Assembly (NCBI GenBank): GCA_016793465.1
Contig: JAEUJW010000021.1
Location: 1-53,599 of the forward strand
DNA length: 53,599 bases
Direction of reading: 5' to 3'
Origin: Myxococcales bacterium
GTDB taxonomy: Bacteria; Myxococcota; Polyangia; Nannocystales; Nannocystaceae
The notes under the pieces were generated by a model, which was not told the DNA's origin, did no database searches, and saw only the letters and a list, made by a program, of their open reading frames with translations. Position numbers and translations under genes: made by a program. This document shows, piece by piece, positions 15,975 through 27,670 of this stretch. Within the stretch, counting starts at the first letter, position 1. Every line of letters begins with the position of its first letter.

Positions 15975-18900
15975 GTGGATCCGCAGGAACGAACATACCC
16001 GCGCGCGCGGGGCGAGGCGGCGAGCGGGGACGCGGCGACGATCGGGTCGGCGCAGGCGTTCGCGGGCTCGGAGACGCTGCCGGCGGGGCGCGGGCCGGCG
16101 CGCACGGGGGCGGCCGAGGACGGCGAGGCGCTGGCGCGCGGGAGCGTGGTCGGGCGCTACGTGATCCTGTCGCGGCTCGGGGCCGGCGGGATGGGGGTGG
16201 TGTACGCGGCGCACGACCCGGAGCTCGACCGCAAGGTGGCGCTGAAGCTGCTGCGCGGCGGGGCCGACCCGGCCGACACGGTGCGGCTGCTGCGGGAGGC
16301 GCGGGCGCTGGCGAAGCTGGCCCACCCGAACATCGTGGCGGTGCACGACGCGGGCACGCTCGCGGGCGAGGTGTTCATCGCCATGGAGTACGTGGCGGGG
16401 GTGACGGGGCGGGTGTGGGTCGAAGAACGGGCGCGCTCGCTGCGGGAGGTGCTCGAGGTGTACACGGCGGCGGGGCGCGGGCTGGCGGCGGCGCACCGGG
16501 CGGGGCTCGTTCATCGCGACTTTAAACCCGACAACCTGATGATCGGCGAGGACGGGCGGGCGCGGGTGATGGACTTCGGGCTGGCGCGGGCGCTCGACGG
16601 GCGGGTGTCGACGGAGTCGGCGCGCGCGGTCGGCCCGGGCGACCTGCGGCTGACGCGGGAGGGGTCGCTGCTCGGCACGCCGGCGTACATGGCCCCGGAG
16701 CAGTGGCAGGGCGGGACGGTCGACGCGCGCACGGATCAGTTCGCGTTCTGCGTGGCGCTGTGGGAGGCGCTGTACGGGGCGCGGCCGTTCCGCGGGGGCT
16801 CGATGGTCGAGCTGATGTCGGCGGTGACGGAGGGGACGATCGCGCGGCCGAACGATCCGCGGCGGGTGCCGGCGTGGCTCGGGCGGGTGCTCGAGCGCGG
16901 GCTGGCGCGCGCGCCGGAGCGGCGGTTCGCGTCGATGGACGCGCTGCTGGCGGAGCTGGAGCGCGGGCTGCGGCGCGGGCGTCGGCGGCCGCTGCTGGTG
17001 GCGGCCGCGGCCGCGGCGGCGCTGGTCGGCGGGCTCTACGGGGCGCGGGCGCAGCGGGCCGCGGCGTGCGCGGCGGAGGGGGCGGCGATCTCCGCGGTGT
17101 GGGGCGAGCCGGCGCGGGCGGAGCTGCGGACGGCGCTGGTCGGGACCGGGCTGGCGTACGCGGAGACGTCGTTCGATCACGCGGCGCCGTACCTCGATCG
17201 CTGGGCGGCGCAGTGGAGCGAGACGCGGGCGCAGGTGTGCCGTGAGGCGCGGGTCGACGGGAGCCGCGACGAGGCGTCGTACGCGCGGGCGACGGCGTGC
17301 CTCGACGAGGAGCGCGACCGCCTGGCGGCGCTGCTGGCGGTGTACGCGAGCCGGCAGGACTCGCCCGGGCACGTCGAGCGGCTGGTGCCGTCGGTGGCGG
17401 ACCTGCCGGCGCTGTCGTTGTGCAGCGAGCCGAGTCACCTCGAGCGGCGGCCGACGCCGCCGGGCGACGCGGAGCGGCGGGCGCAGATCGAGGGGCTGCG
17501 GCGCGAGCTGCTGGCGGTGTGGGGGGCGCTCGGGGCGGGGGACTGCAAGCGGGACGTCGCGGGGCTGCGCGCGCGGGCGGAGGCGCTGGGGTACGGGCCG
17601 CTGGTGATCGAGGCGTGGTCGCTGGCGGCGGAGCAGGCCGAGTGCGCGGGCGACATCAAGGGGGCGGAGGAGGCGTGGCGGCGGGTCTACGCGGAGGCGG
17701 AGGCGCAGCGCGCGGACGAGGTGGCGGCGCGCTCGGCGGCGGAGCTGATGCGGGTGATCGGCCGCGACCGCGGGCGGGCGGCCGAGGCGTTGCAGTGGGC
17801 GCTGCCGGCGGAGTCGCTGGTGCAGCGGCTGGGCCAGGAGCGGGGGCTGCTGGCGGCGGAGGTGCTGCAGAGCAAGGCGCTGGTGCTGCGCTCGCAGGGC
17901 GAGCTGGCGGAGGCGCTGGCGGACATGCAGGCGGCGCTGGTGATCCGCGAGGAGGTGCTGGGGCCGGAGCACCCGAAGGTGGCGTCGACGCTGCTGGCGC
18001 TGGCGCGTATCCACCGCAGCAGCAACGCGCTCGAGGCGGCGCTGGCGGCCCAGACGCGGGCCCAGGCCGTCCGCAAGGCGGCCTACGGGGCGGAGCACCC
18101 GGACATAGCGACCGGGGCCAACGACCTCGGGCTGCTCGAGCAGAGCCGCGGGCGCTACGGCGAGGCCGAGCTGTTCTTCGCCGAGGCGCTGAAGATCGCC
18201 GAGGAGGCGCACGGGCCGGAGCACCGCGAGGTGGCGGTAATTTTGAACAACCTGGGGCGGCTGAAGCACCTGCGCGGGGAGTACGCGGAGGCGCGGCGGC
18301 TGCTGTCGCAGGCGCTGGCGATCCGCGAGGCGACGCTCGGGGCCAGCGACCTCGACGTGGCGTCGACGCTGCACAACCTCGGGCTGCTCGAGATGGTCGA
18401 GGGTCGGCGCGCGGGGGCGCGGGCGGCGTTCGAGCGGGTGCTGAAGATCCGCGAGCGCAAGCTCGACGAGGATCACCCCGAGCTGGTGACGATATTAAAC
18501 GACCTGGGGACGCTGAGCTATCGCATGGGCGACCACGCGGCGGCGCTCGACCTGCACACGCGGGCGCTGGCGGGCCAGCACAAGCGGCTGCCCGCGGGGC
18601 ACCGCGACATCGCCATGACGATGCGACACCTGGCGCTGGTGCGGCTGGCGCGGGGCGAGCGCGAGGAGGCGACGCGGCTGGCCCGCGAGGCGCTGACGAT
18701 GGGCGAGGCGGCCCTCGGCGCGCAGCACCCGGATGTGGCCACATTATTAAACACGTACGGGATGGCGCTGCGGCGGACGGATCCGGCGCGGGCCGAGGCG
18801 GCGCTGGTGCGGGCGCTGGCCATCTCGGTGAAGACGCGGGGCAAGAAGCACCTGGCCACGGCGACGTCGCTGGTGCGGCTCGGCGAGGTGTACGCGGACC

Positions 18901-19247
18901 GCCGGGCGTTCACCGAGGCGCAGGCGAGTTTTGACGAGGCGCTGGTGATCCGCGAGGCGGTCGGCGCGGACACGCCGGAGGTGGCGGAGGTGCTGGTCCG
19001 ACTCGGCGAGCTGGCGGAGGCGCGGGGCGCGGCGGCGGAGGCGGTGGCGGTGCTCGAGCGGGCGGTGAAGATCCGCGAGCAGGACGGCGTGCCGCGCGAG
19101 GAGCTGGCGGAGGCCCGCTTCGCGCTCGCGCGGGCGCTGCGGGCCACCGGCGGCGAGGCGCGGGGGCGTGAGCTGGCGACGCTGGCGCTCGCGGAGGCGT
19201 CGGCGGAGACGCGGGCGGCCGCCGAGCGGTGGTTGCGCGGGGGCTGA
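15975..19247 (+). CDS. transmembrane Ser/Thr protein kinase with C-terminal TPR array
   Basis: 1090 residues from a GTG at 15975; the frame is open to 15747, but that part is Arg-rich and contains the A/T-rich palindrome. Kinase domain about 61-330: glycine loop LGAGGMGVVY, Lys91, HRDFKPDN (Asp182), DFG 200-202, APE 240-242. The usual Leu of HRDLKP is Phe. TM segment about 339-356. The extracytoplasmic part ends in at least eight TPR units of the kinesin-light-chain type (for example EHPDIATGANDLGLLEQSRG), expected to bind protein or peptide ligands. A/T islands at 18492-18499 and 18743-18751 fall at equivalent Ile/Leu-Leu-Asn positions of two TPR units. The gene's 3' end is echoed downstream. 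Confidence 0.92.
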   Translation: MDPQERTYPRARGEAASGDAATIGSAQAFAGSETLPAGRGPARTGAAEDGEALARGSVVGRYVILSRLGAGGMGVVYAAHDPELDRKVALKLLRGGADPADTVRLLREARALAKLAHPNIVAVHDAGTLAGEVFIAMEYVAGVTGRVWVEERARSLREVLEVYTAAGRGLAAAHRAGLVHRDFKPDNLMIGEDGRARVMDFGLARALDGRVSTESARAVGPGDLRLTREGSLLGTPAYMAPEQWQGGTVDARTDQFAFCVALWEALYGARPFRGGSMVELMSAVTEGTIARPNDPRRVPAWLGRVLERGLARAPERRFASMDALLAELERGLRRGRRRPLLVAAAAAAALVGGLYGARAQRAAACAAEGAAISAVWGEPARAELRTALVGTGLAYAETSFDHAAPYLDRWAAQWSETRAQVCREARVDGSRDEASYARATACLDEERDRLAALLAVYASRQDSPGHVERLVPSVADLPALSLCSEPSHLERRPTPPGDAERRAQIEGLRRELLAVWGALGAGDCKRDVAGLRARAEALGYGPLVIEAWSLAAEQAECAGDIKGAEEAWRRVYAEAEAQRADEVAARSAAELMRVIGRDRGRAAEALQWALPAESLVQRLGQERGLLAAEVLQSKALVLRSQGELAEALADMQAALVIREEVLGPEHPKVASTLLALARIHRSSNALEAALAAQTRAQAVRKAAYGAEHPDIATGANDLGLLEQSRGRYGEAELFFAEALKIAEEAHGPEHREVAVILNNLGRLKHLRGEYAEARRLLSQALAIREATLGASDLDVASTLHNLGLLEMVEGRRAGARAAFERVLKIRERKLDEDHPELVTILNDLGTLSYRMGDHAAALDLHTRALAGQHKRLPAGHRDIAMTMRHLALVRLARGEREEATRLAREALTMGEAALGAQHPDVATLLNTYGMALRRTDPARAEAALVRALAISVKTRGKKHLATATSLVRLGEVYADRRAFTEAQASFDEALVIREAVGADTPEVAEVLVRLGELAEARGAAAEAVAVLERAVKIREQDGVPREELAEARFALARALRATGGEARGRELATLALAEASAETRAAAERWLRGG

Positions 19248-19460
19248 GTCGCGGGGCGGCGATTCACGGGGAGACGCGGGCGGCCGCCGAGAGGTGGTTG
19301 CGCGGGTGCGGAGTCGCGGGGCGGCGATTCACGGGGAGACGCGGGCGGCGTTTCACGTGGCGAGGCTGGCGGCCGTCGGGGGGGATTGCGCGGGGCTGAG
19401 TCGCGGGGCGGCGATTCACGGGGAGACGCGGGCGGCCGCCGAGAGGTTGTTGCGCGGCGC
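19206..19460 (+). repeat. tandem echo of the 3' end of the kinase gene
   Basis: The unit starting GAGACGCGGGCGGC occurs at 19206 (inside the gene), 19271, 19336 and 19423. The first periods are 65 and 65 bases, then 87 with a divergent insert. The copies carry the sequence of the gene's last codons plus the stop region (CTGAGTCGCGGGGCGGCGAT) into the intergenic space, filling the whole 217-bp gap up to the convergent lipoprotein gene. Confidence 0.9.
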
Positions 19461-19464
19461 TTCT

Positions 19465-20373
19465 TCAGGGCGCGGACGAGTCGGGGCAGAGGCCGAGGGC
19501 GTGGCGGCCGAGGGTGCGGGCCTGGGCCTCGACGAAGTCGCGGGCGGTGGCGACGGGGATGGGGGCGCCGGCGAGGTCGTAGCCGCGGTCGCGGGGGAAC
19601 AGGGTCGAGGCTTTGATCTGGCCGAGCTCGTCGAGGGTGGTCTCGCCGTTGCGATCGAGGTCGGCGTCGGCGAGCCACTGGGCGCGCAGGGCCGGGGCGG
19701 CGGTGTCGTCGTCGCGGAAGCCGAGGTGGAACACGCGGTCGGCGGGCAGCGTGAGGGTGGCCGTCAGCTGGTCGCCGGGGTCGGCGACGAGGTCGGGGCA
19801 GCCGGAGAAGGTGGCGCCGGCGTCGAGGCCCCAGCGGAAGCTGACGCTCGGGGCGGGCGTGCACAGCGGGACCTTGTCAGTGGTGCAGGTCATGCCGTCG
19901 GGCTTGTCGATGCGGCCCTCGAGGTAGATCGACCAGCCGTTGGCGGCGAGCAGGTCGCGGTCGGCGGTGGCGGTGGACTCGAAGGCGAGGAAGCGGTCGG
20001 TCGCGGCGGGCAGGGTGAATCGGACCTGCAAGGTGGTGGCGGGGATCTCGAGCGCGCCGAGGGCGGCCGACTCCGACAGCTGGCGCACGTCGACGACGGC
20101 GTTCTCCTCGTGGGTGGTGGGCACGCCGTTGGGGTCGACGAAGGTGACGGTGCCGACGCTGACGAGCAGCTTGTCGACGGTGATCGTCCAGCCGTCGGCG
20201 AGGTCGGCGGCGGGGTGGCCCGCGACGCCGGAGCCGGGCGCGATGGCGATGTCGAGGTTGACCTTGGGGCCGTCGACGCCGTCGCTGGCGCTCTCCTGCG
20301 GCGGGTTCATGTCGCCTTCCATGGCGCAGGCGGCGAGCAGGAGGGCGAGGGTCGGGGAGCTGGCGCGGCGCAT
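19465..20373 (-). CDS. EF-hand lipoprotein, downstream copy of a tandem pair
   Basis: 302 residues from the ATG at 20373. Lipobox LLAAC, Cys16. It has no long Ser/Thr linker; mature part begins AMEGDMNPPQESASDGVD. A canonical EF-hand loop is visible near the C-terminus, DLDRNGETTLDE, with the acidic positions 1, 3, 12 and Gly6 kept. The gene is a paralogue of the one at 20413-21363: both have GDMNPPQES-SDGVD, MTCT-DKVPLCTPAPSV-FRWGL and ARDFVEAQAR-LGR-ALGLCP. Gap to the paralogue 39 bp, filled by an A/T-rich leader without a clear Shine-Dalgarno. Likely a calcium-binding surface protein; partner unknown. Last gene of the sigma-kinase operon. Confidence 0.88.
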   Translation of the reverse strand: MRRASSPTLALLLAACAMEGDMNPPQESASDGVDGPKVNLDIAIAPGSGVAGHPAADLADGWTITVDKLLVSVGTVTFVDPNGVPTTHEENAVVDVRQLSESAALGALEIPATTLQVRFTLPAATDRFLAFESTATADRDLLAANGWSIYLEGRIDKPDGMTCTTDKVPLCTPAPSVSFRWGLDAGATFSGCPDLVADPGDQLTATLTLPADRVFHLGFRDDDTAAPALRAQWLADADLDRNGETTLDELGQIKASTLFPRDRGYDLAGAPIPVATARDFVEAQARTLGRHALGLCPDSSAP

Positions 20374-20378
20374 AAGTC

Positions 20379-20390
20379 TTTAAATTTTTT
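20379..20390 (-). promoter_or_regulatory. A/T-rich leader between the twin lipoprotein genes
   Basis: Read leftward it is AAAAAATTTAAA, six bases before the ATG at 20373. In a gene cluster saturated with G+C this unstructured leader may aid ribosome entry, since no purine-rich Shine-Dalgarno is evident. A secondary promoter is the alternative. Confidence 0.35.
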
Positions 20391-20412
20391 CCAATGGGTC
20401 AGGGTCAGGGCG

Positions 20413-21363
20413 TCAGAGCCGGGTGGAGGTCGGGCAGAGGCCGAGGGCGCGGCGGCCGAGGCTGCGGGCCTGGGCCTCGACGAAGTCGCGGGCGGTGGCG
20501 ACGCCGATGGGGGCGCCGAGGAAGTCGTAGCCGAGGCTGCGGGGGAACAGGGCGCTGGCCTTGATGCTGCCGAGCTCGTCGAGGGTGGTCTCGCCGTCGC
20601 GGTCGAGGTCGGCGTCGGCGAGCCACTGGGCGCGCAGGGTCGGGGCGGAGGCGTCGTCGTCGGCGAAGCCGGGGTAGAACAGGCGGTCGGCGGACAGCTC
20701 GATGGTGGCCGCGAGCTCGTCGCCGGGGTCGACGACGACGTCGGGGCAGCCGGAGAAGGCGGTGCCGGCGGCGAGGCCCCAGCGGAACGCGACGCTCGGG
20801 GCGGGCGTGCAGAGCGGGACCTTGTCGGCGGTGCAGGTCATGCCGGCGGGGTTGTCGATGCGGCCCTCGACGAGCAGCGACCAGCCGTTGGCGGCCATGA
20901 GGTCGCGGTCGGCGGCGGCGGTCGATTCGAAGGCGACGAACCTGTCGGTGGCGTCGGGCACGCTGAAGCGGACCTTCTGGCTGCCGGGGGTGAAGGTGAT
21001 GCTGGCGAGCGCGGAGGGGCTGGCGAGCTGCAGGAGGTCGAGCACGGCGTCCTCCTGGTGGGCGGTCACGAAGCCGTTCTGGTCGGTGAAGCTGACGGTG
21101 CCGACGGTGACGAGCAGCCTGTCGAAGCTGACGGTCCAGCCGTCGACCACGCCGGCGGACGGGCCGAGGCCGAACACGCCGGGGCCGGCCTTGACGGCGA
21201 CCTCGATGTTGGCCTTCAGGTCGTCGACGCCGTCGCTGACGCTCTCCTGCGGGGGGTTCATGTCGCCGCTGCCGCCGTCGTCGCCGCAGGCGGCGAGCAG
21301 CAGGGCGCCGCACAGCGCGGCGGGCACGGGACGCGGGGGCGAGGAGGGCGTGACGAACGGCAT
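20413..21363 (-). CDS. EF-hand lipoprotein, upstream copy of a tandem pair
   Basis: 316 residues from the ATG at 21363, 14 bp after the stop of the kinase gene. The longer open frame upstream overlaps the kinase and is Arg/Pro-rich shadow. Lipobox LLAAC, Cys26, then GDDGGSGDMNPPQES. Near the C-terminus the EF-hand loop DLDRDGETTLDE is a textbook 12-residue calcium loop. The paralogue downstream differs most in the signal peptide and in the segment before the shared DKVPLCTPAPS block. The close spacing behind a transmembrane kinase suggests that the lipoprotein is either its sensor partner or a target of the same regulon; this is inference. Confidence 0.88.
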   Translation of the reverse strand: MPFVTPSSPPRPVPAALCGALLLAACGDDGGSGDMNPPQESVSDGVDDLKANIEVAVKAGPGVFGLGPSAGVVDGWTVSFDRLLVTVGTVSFTDQNGFVTAHQEDAVLDLLQLASPSALASITFTPGSQKVRFSVPDATDRFVAFESTAAADRDLMAANGWSLLVEGRIDNPAGMTCTADKVPLCTPAPSVAFRWGLAAGTAFSGCPDVVVDPGDELAATIELSADRLFYPGFADDDASAPTLRAQWLADADLDRDGETTLDELGSIKASALFPRSLGYDFLGAPIGVATARDFVEAQARSLGRRALGLCPTSTRL

Positions 21364-21377
21364 GGGGTGTCCAGCGG

Positions 21378-24515
<3,138 letters not shown>

Positions 24516-24517
24516 GG

Positions 24518-25132
24518 CTACCTCTGGTCCCGCAGGCCGCGGGCCCAGGTCTCGAAGCCGCCGGCGACGGCGTCGCGCAGGTCGTTCGAGCGGGCCAGCG
24601 CGACCATCTCGGCCTCGAGCAGCTGCCGGGCGCGGCGCAGGCGGGTGGCGGCGGTGCCGACCGGGCAGTCCATGGCCACGGCGATCTCGGCGAGGCTGAG
24701 CTCCTCCCAGTAGAACAGCTCGATCACCAGCTGGTGGGCGATCGGCAGGCGCACGAGGGCGTCGAGCAGGAGCTGCTCCTCCTGCATGCGCGCGACCAGG
24801 GCGCTCGGCGTGGGCCCGAGCTCGCACAGCGAGACGGCGTCGACGTCGATGGCGGTGCCGCGGCGCCCGCTGGTCCGCAGGTGCATCAACAGGACGTTGC
24901 GGGCGATGCCGAACAGGTAGCCGCGGAAGCTGCCCTCGCCGGTCCAGCGGGTCTGCGACTCGAGGCAGCCGAGGAAGGTGCGCTGGACCAGCTCCTCGAT
25001 GTCGCCGCTGACCTTGTTGCGGAAGAACCGGGCGATCGACAGGAAGTGACGGGCGAACAGGGCCTCGCCGGCGGCCCTGTCCCCGCCGCGCCAGGCGGTC
25101 AGGAGGTCGCCGTCGTTGGCCTCCGCGTGCAT
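24518..25132 (-). CDS. ECF-type RNA polymerase sigma factor linked to a kinase
   Basis: 204 residues from the ATG at 25132; the open frame further upstream is Pro/Arg-rich and noncoding-like. Region 2 is visible as LFARHFLSIARFFRNKV...ELVQRTFLGCLES and RGYLFGIARNVLL. Region 4 is LPIAHQLVIELFYWEELSLAEIAVAMDCPVGTAATRLRRARQ, a typical helix-turn-helix. There is no anti-sigma gene; instead a Ser/Thr kinase gene starts 2 bases after its stop. ECF groups linked to Ser/Thr kinases are known in Planctomycetes and Myxococcota and are thought to be controlled by phosphorylation. First gene of a four-gene operon; the 211 bp upstream probably hold an autoregulated promoter. Confidence 0.93.
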   Translation of the reverse strand: MHAEANDGDLLTAWRGGDRAAGEALFARHFLSIARFFRNKVSGDIEELVQRTFLGCLESQTRWTGEGSFRGYLFGIARNVLLMHLRTSGRRGTAIDVDAVSLCELGPTPSALVARMQEEQLLLDALVRLPIAHQLVIELFYWEELSLAEIAVAMDCPVGTAATRLRRARQLLEAEMVALARSNDLRDAVAGGFETWARGLRDQR

Positions 25133-25343
25133 CGCTCGCGACGCTAGCACCGGGGACGTCGCGCCAGCAAGATGCCCGACGGGGCAGTATTGCGCGGATC
25201 GCGGGCCGAATCGCCGGGGCGGGCAATTCGCGCGGCGGGTCCGGCAACTCCGACTCCGGGGAGGTGTCGGCCGGATCCGCGGCCTCGCGGCGGCGTGACC
25301 ACGCCTCCGCCGACGCGGCGGCGGCGTGGGCACGCGCCGCGGA

Positions 25344-26156
25344 TCAGCGGAGGGCGGCCTCGACGTCGGCGGCGACGACGGCCTGGGTCAGCCAGCGCGC
25401 GAGCGTGCCGAAGTCGGCGCAGCCGGCGACGCGGGCCCGGAGCTCGGCCGGGACGGCGAAGCCGCGAGCGGCGAGCTGGGAGAACAGGTGCTCGCGCAGC
25501 TCGCCCAGGGCGGCTTCGCGGCCCTCTTCGCGGCCCTCTTCGCGGCCCTCTTCGCGGACGTGGTCGAGGCTGCGGTAGCCCTTGGCGGCGAGCAAGTTGT
25601 GGAGGGCCGTCTCGACCGCGATCTTGGGGTCGATGAGGGCCCGCGCCGGGACCGGGCGATCGAGGATGCCGGGGGCGGTGAGCGTGGCGTCGCCGTCGAC
25701 GAGGCGCATGGGGGCGCCGGGCTCGTGGATCTCGACGCGGAGCGGGCCGACGAGGCGGACGACCCAGATCGTGCGGGTGCCGAGCTCGAGCAGCTCGCGG
25801 ATCTTGTCCCTCAGGTCGTCCTCGTCCTGGCCGACGTCGGCGTACTCGATGGCCAGCGGCGGGGCGGTGGACGACCAGCCGGGCTTGCTGAGGTCGAGCC
25901 CGTGGGAGATGTCCGGGGCGCGCAGGTTCTTGCCGCCGTTCCAGGCCACGCCGACGTCGACGCCGGTCCGATCCGGGGCGTCGGTGGCGGTGGCCAGGAC
26001 CAGGGTGCCGGCCGCGTGGGCGCTGCCGTGGCGCCCGCCGGCGGTCATGCAGTGGATCGCGTTGCCGTTACATAGCTCGTAGTGCGAGCCCTCGCTGATC
26101 TGATCGGCCCGGAACGGGCCGACCGCGTCGTTCCACGGCCTCGGGTGGCTGGACAT
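25344..26156 (-). CDS. Uma2 family (DUF820) putative endonuclease with EEGR repeat
   Basis: 270 residues from the ATG at 26156. The middle part fits Uma2 (PD-(D/E)XK fold): GVAWNGGKNLRAPDIS, then PPLAIEYADVGQDEDDLRDKIRELLELGTRTIWVV, with Asp/Glu at the expected nuclease positions, and the family-typical GILDRPVPARALIDP. A C-terminal segment EEGREEGREEGREAALGELREHLF forms a charged helix. Such EEGR helices are also seen at the ends of Rpn-like nuclease proteins. Uma2 proteins have no settled biological role; mobile-element or DNA-processing functions have been suggested. It is divergent from the MBL lipoprotein gene (92 bp). Confidence 0.82.
   Translation of the reverse strand: MSSHPRPWNDAVGPFRADQISEGSHYELCNGNAIHCMTAGGRHGSAHAAGTLVLATATDAPDRTGVDVGVAWNGGKNLRAPDISHGLDLSKPGWSSTAPPLAIEYADVGQDEDDLRDKIRELLELGTRTIWVVRLVGPLRVEIHEPGAPMRLVDGDATLTAPGILDRPVPARALIDPKIAVETALHNLLAAKGYRSLDHVREEGREEGREEGREAALGELREHLFSQLAARGFAVPAELRARVAGCADFGTLARWLTQAVVAADVEAALR
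25514..25557 (-). repeat. 12-bp tandem repeat encoding EEGR
   Basis: Three perfect copies of CCCTCTTCGCGG (25522-25557, + strand) with a partial fourth to the left encode consecutive Glu-Glu-Gly-Arg units near the C-terminus of the Uma2-like protein. Copy number could change without a frameshift. Confidence 0.9.
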
Positions 26157-26248
26157 GCGGCCAGGATAGGCCGCCCGGGTCCGGCGCGCCAGCCGGCATG
26201 TGCGTGGGCGGGGAACAGGCGGACGGGGCTCGGCGTAGAGTCGCGGCC

Positions 26249-27115
26249 ATGCGCGCGGCTCTCCTGGTCCTCTCGCTCCTCGCATGTCGGCCGGCGGCCG
26301 ACGTCGCGGCCCCGTCGACGCGGTCGCCGATCACGATGACGTACCTCGGAGTGGCGGGCTGGCAGCTCGACGCGGGCGAGGCGACCATCCTCGTCGACCC
26401 GTACTATTCGCGGCCGGCGGACCTCGACGGGCCGATCGCGCCGGACCCGGCGGCGATCGCGGCGCGGGCGCCGAAGCGGGCCGACCTCGTGCTGGTCGGG
26501 CACTCGCACGTCGACCACGTGCTCGACGCGCCGGCGGTGGCGCTGCGCACCGGGGCGCAGGTGCTGGGCAGCGCGAGCACGGCGCGGCTGGCGAGGGCCT
26601 CGGGGCTGGCGGACGACCGCATCGTGCCGATCAAGGGCGGCGAGGACTACGCGTGGCCGGGGTTCTCGGTGCGGGTGGTGCCGAGCCTGCACTCGGCGCT
26701 GGACGACAAGCACGTGCTGGGCGGCGTCGTCGCCGAGGCGCCGGCGCTGCCGCTGCGCTTCGCCGACTACGCCGAGGGCGGCACGTTCGCGTACCTCGTG
26801 CGCGTCGCCGGGCACGAGGTGCTGTTCCTCGGCACGGCGAACTTCATCGAGCGCGAGGTCGAGGGGCTGCGGCCGGACGTGGCCGTGATCGCGACCGGGC
26901 TGCGCGGGGAGATCCACGACTACACGTGCCGGCTGATGCGCGCGCTCGGGCGGCCGCCGCTGGTCTACGCCAACCACTTCGACGACTGGCGCGGGCCGCC
27001 GGTCGACGCGGCGCCCGACGCGGACATGCAGGCGTTCGTGGCCGAGGTCCGGCGCTGCTCGCCGGACACGCGGGTGGTGGTGCCGCGCCACTTCGAACGG
27101 ATGGTGGTCGAGTGA
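26249..27115 (+). CDS. MBL-fold metallohydrolase lipoprotein
   Basis: 288 residues from the ATG at 26249. Lipobox LLAC, Cys13, so it is exported and lipid-anchored. Beta-lactamase-fold motif HSHVDH at 85-90 (HxHxDH). Early strand YLGVAGWQLDAGEATILVDPYYSRP is typical of the L-ascorbate-6-phosphate lactonase/UlaG-like and N-acyl-phosphatidylethanolamine phospholipase D-like branch. Further candidate metal ligands lie in PSLHSALDDKH and in YANHFDDW and VPRHFERM. Substrate unknown; phospholipid or phosphodiester hydrolysis in the envelope is possible. Followed after 17 bp by a small Cys-rich lipoprotein gene. Confidence 0.87.
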   Translation: MRAALLVLSLLACRPAADVAAPSTRSPITMTYLGVAGWQLDAGEATILVDPYYSRPADLDGPIAPDPAAIAARAPKRADLVLVGHSHVDHVLDAPAVALRTGAQVLGSASTARLARASGLADDRIVPIKGGEDYAWPGFSVRVVPSLHSALDDKHVLGGVVAEAPALPLRFADYAEGGTFAYLVRVAGHEVLFLGTANFIEREVEGLRPDVAVIATGLRGEIHDYTCRLMRALGRPPLVYANHFDDWRGPPVDAAPDADMQAFVAEVRRCSPDTRVVVPRHFERMVVE

Positions 27116-27132
27116 TCGGGCATAATGCGCCG

Positions 27133-27663
27133 ATGAGCCGGCTTCGCGTGGTCCTGTTCGGGGTGCTGGGGGCGTGCGCGTGCGGCGAGAAGTCGGACGA
27201 CGAGGGCGGCGGGTCGGCCGACGGCTCGGGCACGTCGGCCTCCAGCGGGGCGCCGACCGAGGCGAGCGGGGCGTCGACCTCGGGGGCGACGACGGCGGGC
27301 GCGGAGGAGTCGACGGCGGGGCCGATCGCCGACGAGTGCGCGAGCCGCCCGGGCGGCGGCTGGAACGCCTGCAAGGCCGACGGGCAGACCGACAACGACT
27401 TGTGCGGGTTCACGGCGGCCAGCGGCGGCAGCGGCAAGGTGACGTGCCTGACGCCGACGAGCGGGGCCTACAACTCGTGCGGGGTGTTCGACTGCGTCGA
27501 CGACTGCGACTGCTACGCGCCGCCGAGCACGGGCACCGCGTTCCCGGTGTGCAAGGAGGTGTTCGCCAACGGCGGGAAGGGCTGCGTGCTGTGGTGCGTC
27601 AACGGGCAGACCTGCCCGGACGGCATGGCGTGCGTCAGCGGGACCTGCTACTGGCCGAACTGA
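27133..27663 (+). CDS. small Cys-rich lipoprotein
   Basis: 176 residues from the ATG at 27133. The signal peptide MSRLRVVLFGVLGACAC offers Cys15 or Cys17 as lipidation site. Linker to about residue 65 is Ser/Thr/Ala/Gly-rich (GTSASSGAPTEASG). The mature domain of 110 residues has about 14 Cys in a disulfide-type spacing (CGVFDCVDDCDCYAP, CVLWCVNGQTCPDGMACVSGTC), resembling small secreted myxobacterial Cys domains of no known role. It is in one direction with the MBL-fold gene (17-bp gap) and convergent with the CHAT gene, whose stop is only 7 bp away. Confidence 0.85.
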   Translation: MSRLRVVLFGVLGACACGEKSDDEGGGSADGSGTSASSGAPTEASGASTSGATTAGAEESTAGPIADECASRPGGGWNACKADGQTDNDLCGFTAASGGSGKVTCLTPTSGAYNSCGVFDCVDDCDCYAPPSTGTAFPVCKEVFANGGKGCVLWCVNGQTCPDGMACVSGTCYWPN

Positions 27664-27670
27664 GGCGGGC

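Noticed and set aside
14122..15996. Long leftward open frame of 624 codons opposite the pncA and VSGGTG genes
   Set aside because: Pro/Thr/Ala/Arg composition is what the antisense of G+C-rich codons gives, there is no start context, and the plus-strand genes have clear motifs.
15921..18476. Very long leftward open frame opposite the kinase-TPR gene
   Set aside because: Antisense shadow: Arg/Pro/Leu-rich without any domain, while the plus strand has all kinase motifs.
19206..19460. Tail echo considered as an insertion sequence end or att site
   Set aside because: No transposase or integrase nearby, no target duplication, and the repeat matches the adjacent gene's own 3' end.
26284..27663. 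459-codon frame that would fuse part of the MBL region to the small Cys-rich lipoprotein
   Set aside because: The upstream part is the wrong frame of the MBL-fold gene; the lipoprotein has its own ATG and signal peptide at 27133.
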